In this document: positions 24,907 to 34,860 of the stretch, piece by piece
Position numbering within the stretch: position 1 is the stretch's first letter
How the letters are laid out: every line of letters begins with the position of its first letter
NCBI RefSeq assembly: GCF_900095825.1
Contig: NZ_LT608315.1
Coordinates: forward strand, 1,906,712 to 1,970,711
DNA from: Acidaminococcus massiliensis
GTDB lineage: Bacteria > Bacillota > Negativicutes > Acidaminococcales > Acidaminococcaceae
Direction: 5' to 3'
DNA length: 64,000 bases
The notes under the pieces: model-generated
Database searches by the model: none
What the model was told of the DNA's origin: nothing
The model's input: only the letters and a program-made list of their open reading frames with translations
Position numbers and translations under genes: made by a program

Positions 24907-25056
24907 CAAGAGACTAGTCCTATAGGATCCGAAAGAAAACCAATCGTTCGGATTCGTAGGGGATACGGGAATTGAAAACATAGTTTCGAAATGGGAGTAT
25001 GGAACGCCAAGATACTCCAGTCTTTTAATATGCAAAATTACAAAGGAGGTGTCCCT
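24907..25056 (+). other. Structured 5' leader of RNase J
   Basis: Two perfect 7-bp hairpins lie in the leader: ATCCGAA/TTCGGAT at 24927-24953 and GGAGTAT/ATACTCC at 24994-25018. The second ends about 24 bases before the ribosome binding site. The leader could mediate autoregulation by the nuclease. Confidence 0.4.
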
Positions 25057-26730
25057 TTGAATAACAGTAAAGGGCAGCAAAAAAAAGTATCCATCATCCC
25101 CCTGGGCGGTCTGGGAGAAATTGGCAAGAACATGACCGCATTCGTTTACGGCAATGACATGATCCTGGTGGATGCCGGCTTGGCATTCCCTGATGATGAC
25201 ATGCTGGGGATCGATCTGGTGATTCCAGATACCACATTCCTCATGGAGAACAAAGAAAAATTCAAGGCCATCTTCCTGACCCATGGCCACGAAGACCATA
25301 TCGGTGCCTTGCCGTATGTCATGAAGGACTTTGATGTGCCCGTCTATGGGACCCCGCTGACCTTGGGGATCCTTTCCGGGCGGCTGAAGGAAAACGGCGT
25401 ATCCGACAGCAAATGCAAGATGGTGAAGCCAGGCGCCACGGTCCGGGCCGGCGCATTCCGGGTGGAATTCATCCGGGTCAACCACAGCATTCCCGATGCG
25501 GTTGCTCTGGCCATCCATACCCCGGTGGGGGTCATCGTCCACACCGGCGACTACAAATTCGACCAGACCCCGGTGGACGGGCAGGTGACGGACTACGCCA
25601 AACTGGCAGAAGTGGGCCGCAAAGGGGTCCTCTTGCTGATGAGCGATTCCACCAATATCGAGCGGACCGGGTACACCCCCAGTGAAAAAAGCGTGGGCAA
25701 GACCCTGGACGAACAGTTCCGGCTGGCCAAGAACCGGGTCATCGTAGCGACCTTCTCTTCCAACGTGCACCGGATCCAGCAGGTGATCGATGCCGCGGTG
25801 ATGACCCGCCGGAAAGTAGCTGTCATCGGCCGCAGCATGGTGAACGTGGTGAACATTTCCATTGAGATGGGGTATCTGAAGGTGCCCCAGGGTGTATTGA
25901 TCGACATCGACGAAGCCCGGAACTATGCCCCCCGGCAGATCGCCATCATTACCACCGGCAGCCAGGGCGAACCCATGAGTGCCCTGACCCGGATGAGCAA
26001 CAGCGACCACCGGAAGGTCTCCATCATGCCCGGAGACACGGTGATCATCTCTGCCACTCCCATCCCTGGCAACGAGAAGGGTGTGGCTCGGACCATCGAC
26101 AACCTGTACAAGCAAGGAGCCGAAGTGATCTACGGACGGGAACAGGGGATCCATGTTTCCGGCCACGCCAGCCAAGAAGAAATCAAACTGATGCACCGGC
26201 TGGTCCATCCCAAGTTCTTCATGCCGGTCCATGGGGAATACCGCCATCTGGTGAAGCATAAGAAGCTGGCCATGCAGCTGGGCTTGCCCAAGGAAAACAT
26301 CGTGATCGCAGAAAACGGCTCTGTCGTTGATCTGACCCGGGATTCCATCGGGATCTCCGGCAAAGTCACTGCCGGCCGTGTGCTGATCGACGGCCTGGGT
26401 GTGGGCGATGTGGGCAATGTGGTGCTCCGTGACCGCCGCCAGCTGTCCCAGGATGGGATTCTCATCGTGGTGGTGACCATCGACCACAGCACCTACCGGA
26501 TCGCTGCGGGCCCGGATATCGTATCCAGAGGATTCGTCTATGTCCGGGAATCGGAAGAGCTGATGGAAGGGGCCCGGGACCGGGTGCTGAGTACTCTGGA
26601 CAAATGCCACGAAAACAACATCACCGAATGGTCCGCCTTGAAGAGTGCCGTCCGGGACAGCCTGGGCCGGTACCTGTTCGAAAAGACCAGACGGCGTCCC
26701 ATGATCCTTCCTCTGATCATGGAAATCTGA
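25057..26730 (+). CDS. rnj: Ribonuclease J
   Basis: A 557-residue metallo-beta-lactamase/beta-CASP ribonuclease, full length for the family. Zinc motif THGHEDHIGALP lies near residue 74, and beta-CASP motifs near GNEKGVARTI and VSGHASQEE. RNase J degrades and matures RNA with endonuclease and 5'-3' exonuclease activity. The TTG start at 25057 is preferred: AAAGGAGGTG sits 5 bases upstream and the protein then begins NNSKGQQKK as usual. An earlier in-frame ATG (24991) lies inside a leader hairpin. First gene of the plus-strand housekeeping row. Confidence 0.92.
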   Translation: MNNSKGQQKKVSIIPLGGLGEIGKNMTAFVYGNDMILVDAGLAFPDDDMLGIDLVIPDTTFLMENKEKFKAIFLTHGHEDHIGALPYVMKDFDVPVYGTPLTLGILSGRLKENGVSDSKCKMVKPGATVRAGAFRVEFIRVNHSIPDAVALAIHTPVGVIVHTGDYKFDQTPVDGQVTDYAKLAEVGRKGVLLLMSDSTNIERTGYTPSEKSVGKTLDEQFRLAKNRVIVATFSSNVHRIQQVIDAAVMTRRKVAVIGRSMVNVVNISIEMGYLKVPQGVLIDIDEARNYAPRQIAIITTGSQGEPMSALTRMSNSDHRKVSIMPGDTVIISATPIPGNEKGVARTIDNLYKQGAEVIYGREQGIHVSGHASQEEIKLMHRLVHPKFFMPVHGEYRHLVKHKKLAMQLGLPKENIVIAENGSVVDLTRDSIGISGKVTAGRVLIDGLGVGDVGNVVLRDRRQLSQDGILIVVVTIDHSTYRIAAGPDIVSRGFVYVRESEELMEGARDRVLSTLDKCHENNITEWSALKSAVRDSLGRYLFEKTRRRPMILPLIMEI

Positions 26731-26764
26731 GCCAACAAATAAAAATCTTCAGGAAGGGAACAGC

Positions 26765-29086
26765 GTGGAAAAAAAAGAACGGACTCGCAGAAACAATAAG
26801 AAAATCGAATTTACCTTCAACCGGGAAGTCCTGGGGATCCTGCTGGGGGCTTTCGCCGTATTCATGCTCTGCGCCTTGGCGGGGCTCGCTACGGGGAGCG
26901 CCGGGGATTTCCTCAAGAAGGTCCTGACCTATGCACTGGGCGTAGGGGCTTTCCTCTTTCCCCTGTACGTGCTGGTCCTGGGCATCGGTTATGTGGTGAA
27001 TCACGAACATCTGCGGTTTTCCAAAAAGTTCTTCACCCTCCTGCTGTTCCTTGTTTCTATCCTGAGCCTGTGGCACATGTACAAGGTGCCGGAAGGCCAT
27101 GAACTGCTTCCTGAGTACCTTATGACCGGTGGCGGCCTCCTGGGAGGCGCCATCGTGTTTGTTTTAACAAAAGCTGTGGGACGGATCGGCTCCCTGATCG
27201 TCCTGGTCACATCGGCTCTTGCATCCATGGTCCTTTCTGGGAAATTCTCCCTCCGGAGCCCGCTCCTGACGGCCCAGGATGGGGTGAAGGAAGGAGCAGA
27301 TGCCGTAGCCCAGAAATGGGAAGACTACCAGGAACGGCGGAAGAAGCATCACGATTCTTTCTATGACCAGGAAAAGGACGACGGCAACTACAGCCGGAAG
27401 CCGGAACCGGAAAAGAAACCCACCCTGGCAGAACGGCTGAAAGAAAAAGTGACGGCTGCCGGCTCCGCGCCTCTCCTGAAATTCCAGAAGGAACAGGTGG
27501 GGACGGGAGAACCGCCCCGGAAATTCACCATCACTACGGCGGAAGATGCCCGGACCCAGGAGGAACCCCAGTGGGAAGCTCCAGCTCCGGAAGCACAGAC
27601 CGCCCGTCTGGAGAATGCGGAAACCGGGGAAGTCATCCCTTACGAATTCCCCCCTCTGGATCTTTTGAACCGGGACAAGCCGGTGAACAAGAAGAATTTC
27701 CAGGCGGAAATCGAAGCCCAGGGAGGGACCATCGAGCAGACCCTCCATGATTTCGGGGTCAATGCCACCTTGGTGAATGTGACCAAAGGCCCTTCGGTGA
27801 CCCGGTATGAACTGGAGCCGGCTCCCGGGGTGAAAGTGAACAAGATCCAGAACCTGTCGGAAGACATTGCCTTGAAGCTGGCGGTTTCCAGTGTCCGGAT
27901 CGAACCCATCCCGGGCAAGGCTGCCATCGGGATCGAAGTGCCTGCCAAGACTTCCGAACCGGTCTCTTTCCGGTCCATCGTGGACTGCCCGGAAGTGAAG
28001 AATGCCAAAGGCAAGCTCTGCATCGGCCTGGGGAAGGACATCTCCGGCCGGGTAGTGGTGGCAGATCTGTCCAAGATGCCCCACCTGCTCATCGCCGGTT
28101 CCACCGGTTCCGGGAAGAGCGTGTGCATCAACACCATCATCTGCAGTCTGCTTTACAAGGCGGCTCCTGATGAAGTGAAACTGATCCTGGTGGATCCCAA
28201 AGTGGTGGAACTGACCAATTACAACGGCATTCCCCATCTCCTGACCCCGGTGGTCACCGGTCCCAAGCAGGCGGCTTCGGCCCTCCATTGGGCCGTGGTG
28301 GAAATGGAACGGCGCTACAGCCTCTTTGCCAAGACCCAGGTCCGGAAGATCGATGATTACAACGCCCTGGTGCAGCCCGGTGAGAAGCTGCCCTTCATCG
28401 TGGTGATCATCGACGAGTTGTCCGATTTGATGATGGTGGCGGCGGTGGACGTGGAAGATGCCATCCTGCGCCTGGCCCAGAAAGCCCGTGCAGCAGGGAT
28501 CCATCTGATCCTGGCCACCCAGCGGCCTTCTGTGGACGTGCTCACTGGGACCATCAAGGCCAATATCCCTTCCCGGATCGCCTTCGCTGTTTCCAGCCAG
28601 ATCGACAGCCGGACCATATTGGATGCCAGCGGGGCGGAAAAGCTCCTGGGCAGGGGGGACATGCTGTTCTTCCCTACGGGAGCCAATAAGCCCATCCGTG
28701 TCCAAGGGGCCTATATCGCCGATGACGAACTGAATCGGGTGGTGGATTTCATCAAAGCAGAAGCCATCCCCACTTCCTATTCCCAGGAAGTGACCACCCA
28801 GCAGCTCAACGGAGCGGAGGGGGAGAAGAAAGAAGAAGGCAGCGAGGAGGATGAACTGTTCCAGGATGCAGTGGAACTGGTCATGGCCACCCAGCAGGCT
28901 TCTTCGTCCATGCTCCAGCGGAAGTTCCGGATCGGCTACACAAGGGCCGCACGGCTGGTGGATGCCATGGAGGAAAAGGGCATCATAGGGCCGGCGGACG
29001 GCAGCAAACCCAGGCCGCTCCTGATGAGCCCCACCACCATCAAGGAAAAGTTCTTTACCAAAGGACTGAAGCAGGAAGGGGAATAG
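26765..29086 (+). CDS. ftsK: DNA translocase FtsK/SpoIIIE
   Basis: A 773-residue DNA translocase. About four N-terminal membrane helices lie between residues 20 and 160, followed by a charged Pro-rich linker and the motor domain with Walker A AGSTGSGKSV near residue 450 and Walker B VVIIDELSDLM. The C-terminal winged-helix gamma domain (LLQRKFRIGYTRAARLVD-type segment) reads DNA polarity. It pumps chromosomal DNA through the division septum. Start is GTG 26765 with AGGAAGGG upstream. Confidence 0.92.
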   Translation: MEKKERTRRNNKKIEFTFNREVLGILLGAFAVFMLCALAGLATGSAGDFLKKVLTYALGVGAFLFPLYVLVLGIGYVVNHEHLRFSKKFFTLLLFLVSILSLWHMYKVPEGHELLPEYLMTGGGLLGGAIVFVLTKAVGRIGSLIVLVTSALASMVLSGKFSLRSPLLTAQDGVKEGADAVAQKWEDYQERRKKHHDSFYDQEKDDGNYSRKPEPEKKPTLAERLKEKVTAAGSAPLLKFQKEQVGTGEPPRKFTITTAEDARTQEEPQWEAPAPEAQTARLENAETGEVIPYEFPPLDLLNRDKPVNKKNFQAEIEAQGGTIEQTLHDFGVNATLVNVTKGPSVTRYELEPAPGVKVNKIQNLSEDIALKLAVSSVRIEPIPGKAAIGIEVPAKTSEPVSFRSIVDCPEVKNAKGKLCIGLGKDISGRVVVADLSKMPHLLIAGSTGSGKSVCINTIICSLLYKAAPDEVKLILVDPKVVELTNYNGIPHLLTPVVTGPKQAASALHWAVVEMERRYSLFAKTQVRKIDDYNALVQPGEKLPFIVVIIDELSDLMMVAAVDVEDAILRLAQKARAAGIHLILATQRPSVDVLTGTIKANIPSRIAFAVSSQIDSRTILDASGAEKLLGRGDMLFFPTGANKPIRVQGAYIADDELNRVVDFIKAEAIPTSYSQEVTTQQLNGAEGEKKEEGSEEDELFQDAVELVMATQQASSSMLQRKFRIGYTRAARLVDAMEEKGIIGPADGSKPRPLLMSPTTIKEKFFTKGLKQEGE

Positions 29087-29151
29087 GCCCTAATACGGGG
29101 ATTTCCCCTGCTGAAAATGTTGATCATACCGCCTAAGAAAGAGGACGAACC

Positions 29152-30600
29152 ATGAAAAATAAAATTGGAACCTATTTACGGCAGCACCGGGAGGAAAAAC
29201 ATTTGACCCTGCAGCAGGCTGCTGAACAGACCGGGATCCGGGAGCCCTACCTGGCTGCCCTGGAAGAAGGAGATTTCCACAAGATCCCGGGAGATGTGTT
29301 CATCCGGGGATTCCTCCGGAATTACGGGAACTATCTGGGCTTGGACGGAAACGGCCTGGTGGAAGCCTACCGGACGGGGAGTGAACCGGAAAAGATCCTG
29401 AAGGCTGTAGAAGAGCTGGCTCCTGTTCCCCCTGCCCCCAGTGGGGACACCCTCATCCCTCGGAAACCCGCTACTCAACCGGAAAAAAAGGCCACACCGG
29501 AAGCAAAGGCTGCCCCTGCACCGGAAACCGGGAAACAGGCAGAGCCTTTCGACAAAGTGACGGCCCTGAAACAGATGGAACCAGTAGGATATGGGGCTTC
29601 CCGCCGGAACGGCCGGGAGGGAGCTCCCAAAACTGAAAAAGAGGCCCCTGCCGGGAAAACAGATTTGGATGCAACCCGGATCATGCCTCCTTTGAAGGCA
29701 GCTCCCCCGGCGCAGAAAAGAGACCGCGCTGGCCAGCCCCAGCCAGAAAAGCCCGGACAGGACAAAATCCGCAAAAACGGAGAGACGGCATCAGCCGGGA
29801 AGCCCCTGACCGGAAAGGCAGCCCCCTCAAAAACAGAAAAGAAGGGACGGACTGCCGCTCCGAGAGGAAAAGAATCCCAAAATCCCAAAGCCCCGTCTCC
29901 TGCCCATGAGACGCCCAAAGAGGTCCTGGAAACCGTGGAACATGCCCTGGACCGGGAGAACATGGAAGAGGCACTGGATGCAGGGAAAGCCAAAATGGGC
30001 GGCTGGCTGGACCGGATCCGGGATTTCATCGATGAAAATCTCTATGAAACTGTCCCGGAAGATGAAGCCGGCGAAGAATTCGGTGCTACTTCCGCTGGGG
30101 ACAGCAAGGCTCCGGCTTTCAGCTTCAAAGTGTTCACCACGGTATTTGTGGTCTGCCTGGCCATCTTTACCATCGTCATGGCCTATTTTGTCTTCGGCGG
30201 GAAGACCACGCCGGAACTGAAAGCCACCAACACCATCACCGATGGGGTGAAGTCCGATCATTCTTCGGAAAAGAGCGAAGAGAATAAGAAAGCCACAGAA
30301 GCGGTGGCCCCGAAGAAGGAAGAAGAACCCAAAGGGGATGAAAAGACCCTGGGGAAGGGCAGCGGGCTTACCGTTGTGGTCACTTACAAAAAACCAGTCT
30401 GGACCCAGACCACCATCGACGGCAAACAGGTAGAGGCCGCCACGGTGGCCAAAGGTTCCACCCGTACGTACAAGGGGAACCAGAGTGTTTCCATTAATTT
30501 TGGCAGTATCCGGGACGTGGTCATTACAGTCAACGGGAAAGATGTGCCCTATGGTTCGAAAGAATGGGGCGTGGTGACCCGGACCTTCAAAGCCAAGTAA
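29152..30600 (+). CDS. rodZ: RodZ-like helix-turn-helix membrane protein
   Basis: The 482-residue protein starts with a RodZ-type helix-turn-helix (GTYLRQHREEKHLTLQQAAE, residues 6-25), followed by a long disordered Pro/Lys/Glu-rich region of about 200 residues. A single membrane helix (residues 325-347) and a C-terminal periplasmic DUF4115-type beta domain follow. RodZ anchors the MreB cytoskeleton and sets cell width. The disordered linker is longer than usual. It lies between ftsK and rimO, a common gene order in this group. Confidence 0.85.
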   Translation: MKNKIGTYLRQHREEKHLTLQQAAEQTGIREPYLAALEEGDFHKIPGDVFIRGFLRNYGNYLGLDGNGLVEAYRTGSEPEKILKAVEELAPVPPAPSGDTLIPRKPATQPEKKATPEAKAAPAPETGKQAEPFDKVTALKQMEPVGYGASRRNGREGAPKTEKEAPAGKTDLDATRIMPPLKAAPPAQKRDRAGQPQPEKPGQDKIRKNGETASAGKPLTGKAAPSKTEKKGRTAAPRGKESQNPKAPSPAHETPKEVLETVEHALDRENMEEALDAGKAKMGGWLDRIRDFIDENLYETVPEDEAGEEFGATSAGDSKAPAFSFKVFTTVFVVCLAIFTIVMAYFVFGGKTTPELKATNTITDGVKSDHSSEKSEENKKATEAVAPKKEEEPKGDEKTLGKGSGLTVVVTYKKPVWTQTTIDGKQVEAATVAKGSTRTYKGNQSVSINFGSIRDVVITVNGKDVPYGSKEWGVVTRTFKAK

Positions 30601-30627
30601 GAGCAAGCGCATAGGAAGGAGAATATT

Positions 30628-31956
30628 TTGGAAATCGGAGTAGTCAGCCTGGGGTGTCCCAAGAACCTGGTGGATTCAGAAGTCATGATGGGCCTGATCC
30701 GGGACCGGCAGTGGACCATCACCAACGATCCCACCCATGCGGATGTGATCATCGTCAACACCTGCGGCTTCATTGAAAGTGCCAAAACAGAATCCATCAA
30801 TACGATCCTGCAGATGGCCGAATACAAAAAAACAGATGCCAACCGGAAACTGATCGTCACCGGCTGCCTGGGACAGCGGTATGCGGACGAACTTTTTGCA
30901 GATCTGCCGGAAGTGGATGCCATCATCGGCACGGAGTGCTATGACCAGATCGGCAGCGTCATTGACCGGGTGGAAGCGGGAGAACGGTTCACCCTGCTCC
31001 AGCCGCCCCAAAAATACACCCAGAAGGCCAAACGGGTGCTGACCACCCCGCAGTACACGGCCTATCTGAAGATTGCCGAGGGATGCAACAACCGGTGTTC
31101 CTACTGTGCCATCCCCAAGATCCGGGGCCCGTACCGGAGCCGCCCCTATGAAGAGATCCTCCAAGAAGCCCGGGAATTGGTGGGGCAGGGGGTCCGGGAA
31201 CTGATCCTGGTAGCCCAGGATACCACCCAGTACGGCATCGACCTGTACCACAAGTTGCGGCTGTCGGAACTGCTCCGGGATCTGAACACCCTGCCGGACT
31301 TGAAATGGATCCGGGTGCTGTACTGCTATCCTGATTCCTTTACGGACGAGCTGATCGAGACCATGGCCCAGTGCGAAAAGGTCTGCAACTATGTGGATCT
31401 GCCTCTCCAGCACGCCAGCAACAGCCTGCTCCACACCATGCACCGGCGGGATACCCGGGAACAGGTGGAAGCTCTCCTGGCCAAGCTCCGGAAACGGATG
31501 CCAGATATCTGCCTGCGGACCACTTTCATCGTAGGCTTCCCTGGGGAAACGGAAGAACAGTTCCAGGAACTGCTGGATTTCGTGAAAAAAGAACGGTTCC
31601 AGTGTGCCGGGGTATTCACCTACAGCCAGGAAGATGGCACAGAAGCCGGAGCCATGCCCAACCAGATCCCTGAGGAAGTGAAGCAGGACCGGTACCATGC
31701 CCTTATGAGCCTCCAGGCGGAAATCTCGGAAGAGATCCAGCAGGAGCGGGAAGGCCGGACCTTGGAAGTATTGATCGAAGGCAAGGACGAAGAAGATCCC
31801 AACCTGGCGGTGGGCCGCAGCTATGCAGAAGCTCCGGACATCGACGGAAAGATCTATGTGGAAGAAGCAGGGGGCCTGAAGGCCGGGGACTTCGTGAAAG
31901 TCCGGATTAGCCAGGGCTTTACCTATGAAGCTGTGGGGCAGATCGTAAAGGAGTGA
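30628..31956 (+). CDS. rimO: Ribosomal protein uS12 methylthiotransferase RimO
   Basis: The 442-residue radical SAM enzyme has an N-terminal UPF0004 domain (SLGCPKNLVDSE, residues 7-18), the radical SAM motif CNNRCSYC near residue 152, and a C-terminal TRAM domain. It methylthiolates an aspartate of ribosomal protein S12. Start is TTG 30628, with AAGGAGA upstream. Confidence 0.92.
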   Translation: MEIGVVSLGCPKNLVDSEVMMGLIRDRQWTITNDPTHADVIIVNTCGFIESAKTESINTILQMAEYKKTDANRKLIVTGCLGQRYADELFADLPEVDAIIGTECYDQIGSVIDRVEAGERFTLLQPPQKYTQKAKRVLTTPQYTAYLKIAEGCNNRCSYCAIPKIRGPYRSRPYEEILQEARELVGQGVRELILVAQDTTQYGIDLYHKLRLSELLRDLNTLPDLKWIRVLYCYPDSFTDELIETMAQCEKVCNYVDLPLQHASNSLLHTMHRRDTREQVEALLAKLRKRMPDICLRTTFIVGFPGETEEQFQELLDFVKKERFQCAGVFTYSQEDGTEAGAMPNQIPEEVKQDRYHALMSLQAEISEEIQQEREGRTLEVLIEGKDEEDPNLAVGRSYAEAPDIDGKIYVEEAGGLKAGDFVKVRISQGFTYEAVGQIVKE

Positions 31957-31962
31957 TCTCTC

Positions 31963-33207
31963 TTGAACGTGGAAGTCATCAATACCGGGACGGAACTGCT
32001 GCTGGGAGATATTGTCAACACCAATTTCCAGTACCTGTCCCGGATGCTGAATGATGCCGGTTTCAATGTGCTGTACCAGACTACCATCGGGGACAACGGG
32101 GACCGGCTGCTGGAAGTGCTGGACATTGCCCTGAAACGGGCGGACATCATCATCACCACCGGAGGACTAGGGCCTACCCGGGGGGACATCACCAAGGAAA
32201 TGGTGGCCCAGTATCTCCATCTGCCCCTGGTCCCCAGTGCCTTTTGGCTGGATAAGCTGACCCGGTATTTTGCAGCTCGGAAGGTGACCATGACCGAGAA
32301 CAACAAGAAACAGGCCATGATCCCGGAAGGGTCCGTGGTGTTCAACAATGAAGTGGGTACGGCACCGGGAATCGGGGTCTGGACGCCGGATCACAAACTG
32401 ATCATCATGCTGCCGGGTCCACCGGCGGAAACCACCCATGTGTTCAGCCAGCAGGTGATGCCTTATCTGCGGAAAAGCTACGCGGCCCAAGGAATCATCC
32501 ATTCCCGGGTACTCCATCTGCGGGGGCTGACAGAATCCATGGTGGCAGAAAAACTGGATGCCATCATCATGGCCCAGACCAATCCTACTATTGCCCTCTA
32601 TGCCCGGAAGGGAGAAATCATCATCCGGATCACCGCCAAGAGCGATACCTTGGAAAAAGCCGAGGCCATGAACCTGGCCATCGAAGAAAAGATCCGAGCC
32701 ATCCTGGGGCAGTACATCTACGGTGTGGATTATGAGACCCTGCCGGAAGCCCTGGGAAAGCGGCTGAAAGCAAAGCACCTGACCATCGCCTTTGCAGAAT
32801 CCTGTACCGGCGGCCTGGCTTCTAGCCTGGTGACGGATATCCCCGGCAGTTCGGAATATCTCATGGGTTCGGTGGTTTCCTATACCAATGATGTGAAGCA
32901 CCGGCTCCTGGGGGTGAAACAGGAGACTCTGGATACCTATACGGCGGTCAGCGAACAGACGGCCCGGGAAATGGCCCAAGGGATCCGGGAAAAGATCGGT
33001 ACGGACCTGGGCATCAGCATCACCGGCATCGCCGGCCCTGGGGGAGGCACCCCCACCCAGCCTGTAGGACTGGTCTATATCGGCGCCGCGGACAAGAACG
33101 GGACGAAAGTCCTGGAATGCCGGTTCAAAGCGGCCAGGACCACCATCAAGCTCCGGGCTGCCATGAACGCCCTTTCCCTGGCCATGGACCGGGTAAAGGA
33201 ACTATAA
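31963..33207 (+). CDS. cinA: CinA family nicotinamide-nucleotide amidohydrolase
   Basis: The 414-residue protein has an N-terminal MoaB/MogA-like domain (TGTELLLGDIVNTN, residues 7-20; TTGGLGPTRGD near 66) and a C-terminal PncC-type amidase domain (FAESCTGGLASSLVTDIPGS). It hydrolyses NMN and ADP-ribose derivatives in pyridine-nucleotide recycling. TTG 31963 follows AAGGAG, 6 bases after the rimO stop. recA, often the next gene, is absent here; an RNA helicase gene takes that place. Confidence 0.9.
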   Translation: MNVEVINTGTELLLGDIVNTNFQYLSRMLNDAGFNVLYQTTIGDNGDRLLEVLDIALKRADIIITTGGLGPTRGDITKEMVAQYLHLPLVPSAFWLDKLTRYFAARKVTMTENNKKQAMIPEGSVVFNNEVGTAPGIGVWTPDHKLIIMLPGPPAETTHVFSQQVMPYLRKSYAAQGIIHSRVLHLRGLTESMVAEKLDAIIMAQTNPTIALYARKGEIIIRITAKSDTLEKAEAMNLAIEEKIRAILGQYIYGVDYETLPEALGKRLKAKHLTIAFAESCTGGLASSLVTDIPGSSEYLMGSVVSYTNDVKHRLLGVKQETLDTYTAVSEQTAREMAQGIREKIGTDLGISITGIAGPGGGTPTQPVGLVYIGAADKNGTKVLECRFKAARTTIKLRAAMNALSLAMDRVKEL

Positions 33208-33219
33208 GAAGGAGAAATT

Positions 33220-34842
33220 ATGACAGAAACCATACAAACGGAAAATACCCAGGAGATCACTTCTTTTGAAGACCTCCATCTGGATCGCAAGATCCTGGCA
33301 GCCCTGAAAGACATGGGATTCGAAGAACCGTCCCCCATCCAGAAAGGGGCCATCCCCCTGGCGCTGGAAGGGGAGGATCTGATCGGCCAGGCCCAGACTG
33401 GTACCGGGAAAACCGCTGCCTTCGGGATCCCCATCATCCAGAAGATCAATGAGAAGGACCGACACATCCAGGCCTTGGTCATGAGCCCCACCCGGGAACT
33501 GTGCATCCAGGTAGCGGATGAAATCAGCAAAATCGGACGGACCAAGCGGGTCCGGGTGCTCCCGGTCTACGGAGGACAGCCCATCGAACGGCAGATCCGC
33601 AGCCTGAAACGGGGCATCCAGGTTGTCATCGGGACTCCCGGCCGTCTTTTGGACCATATCCGCCGGGGCACCATCGATCTAGAATACGTGAATTTCCTGG
33701 TGCTGGACGAGGCCGATGAAATGCTGGATATGGGTTTTGTCGATGATATGGAGAACATCATCAAGAATGTTCCCCCGGAACGGCAGACCATGCTGTTTTC
33801 TGCTACCATGCCCCGGCCCATCCTGAGCATCAGCAAGAAGTACATGCGGGCACCCAAGATGGTGGCCATCCACAAGGAAGTGGTCACAGCTCCCACCATC
33901 GACCAGTACTATTATGAAACCCGGGATAAGGTGGACGGGCTGTGCCGGATCCTGGACACCACCGACGACTGCAAGATGATCATCTTCTGCCGTACGAAAA
34001 AAGGGGTGGACGAGCTGGTCATCGCCCTGGCTACCCGGGGCTACGAGGCGGAAGGCCTCCACGGGGATTTGAGCCAGAACCAGCGGGACCGGGTCATGAA
34101 GAAGTTCCGCAGCGGCCAGGTAGACATCCTGGTGGCCACGGATGTGGCGGCCAGAGGGCTGGATATTGACAACATCACCCATGTGGTGAATTTCGACGTG
34201 CCCAGCGACAGTGAAAGCTATGTGCACCGGATCGGGCGGACCGGCCGTGCGGGGAATTCCGGTGTGGCTCTGACCTTCATCACTCCTCGGGAATTCCGGC
34301 AGCTGAAGCTGATCGAACGGAGCATCAAGACCAAGATCCTCCGGGGTACCCTGCCTACCGATGCCAGCGTCTTGGAACGGCAGCGGGAACAGATCGTTTC
34401 CAAGATGCAGACCATCCTGGAGCAGGATCGGTACCAGGATTACCTGCCCATTGTGGAGACCCTGGAAAAAGATTATGATATCCAAGATATCGCAGCCGCT
34501 GCCCTGAAATTCATGCAGGAAGGGGCCAAGGCCTTGGAAGAACCGGAAGAAGAAGGGGAATCCCTGCCGGATTCTTTGGCCAATACCGGTGCCAAACCAG
34601 GCATGGTGCGGCTCTTTATCAATATCGGGCGGTCCAGCCGGGTCACCGTGCGGGATATTGTCCAGAGCATTGCCATCGAAGCGGAGATCCCAGCCCGGAG
34701 CATCGGACGGATCAGCATCTATGACAAGTTCAGCTTTGTGGAAGTTCCCATGGAATATGCGGAAAAAGTCCTGGGCGTCATGCACCGGAATACCATCCGG
34801 GGCTGCCGGGTGAACATGGAACCTGCCAAAGCCCGTGTATAA
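33220..34842 (+). CDS. DEAD-box RNA helicase with DbpA-type RNA-binding domain
   Basis: The 540-residue helicase has Q motif and Walker A (AQTGTGKTAAF) near residue 55, DEAD near 167, SAT near 195, and the HRIGRTGR motif near 335. The last 75 residues (VRLFINIGRSSRVTVRDIVQ) form a DbpA-like RRM that binds RNA. It probably acts in ribosome assembly or RNA turnover, perhaps with RNase J. AGAAGGAG lies before ATG 33220. Confidence 0.9.
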   Translation: MTETIQTENTQEITSFEDLHLDRKILAALKDMGFEEPSPIQKGAIPLALEGEDLIGQAQTGTGKTAAFGIPIIQKINEKDRHIQALVMSPTRELCIQVADEISKIGRTKRVRVLPVYGGQPIERQIRSLKRGIQVVIGTPGRLLDHIRRGTIDLEYVNFLVLDEADEMLDMGFVDDMENIIKNVPPERQTMLFSATMPRPILSISKKYMRAPKMVAIHKEVVTAPTIDQYYYETRDKVDGLCRILDTTDDCKMIIFCRTKKGVDELVIALATRGYEAEGLHGDLSQNQRDRVMKKFRSGQVDILVATDVAARGLDIDNITHVVNFDVPSDSESYVHRIGRTGRAGNSGVALTFITPREFRQLKLIERSIKTKILRGTLPTDASVLERQREQIVSKMQTILEQDRYQDYLPIVETLEKDYDIQDIAAAALKFMQEGAKALEEPEEEGESLPDSLANTGAKPGMVRLFINIGRSSRVTVRDIVQSIAIEAEIPARSIGRISIYDKFSFVEVPMEYAEKVLGVMHRNTIRGCRVNMEPAKARV

Positions 34843-34860
34843 TCATAAAGGAGTTCTCTT

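Noticed and set aside
27164..28705. A 513-codon frame antisense to ftsK
   Set aside because: No ribosome binding site or domain, and the ftsK motor motifs are unambiguous on the other strand.
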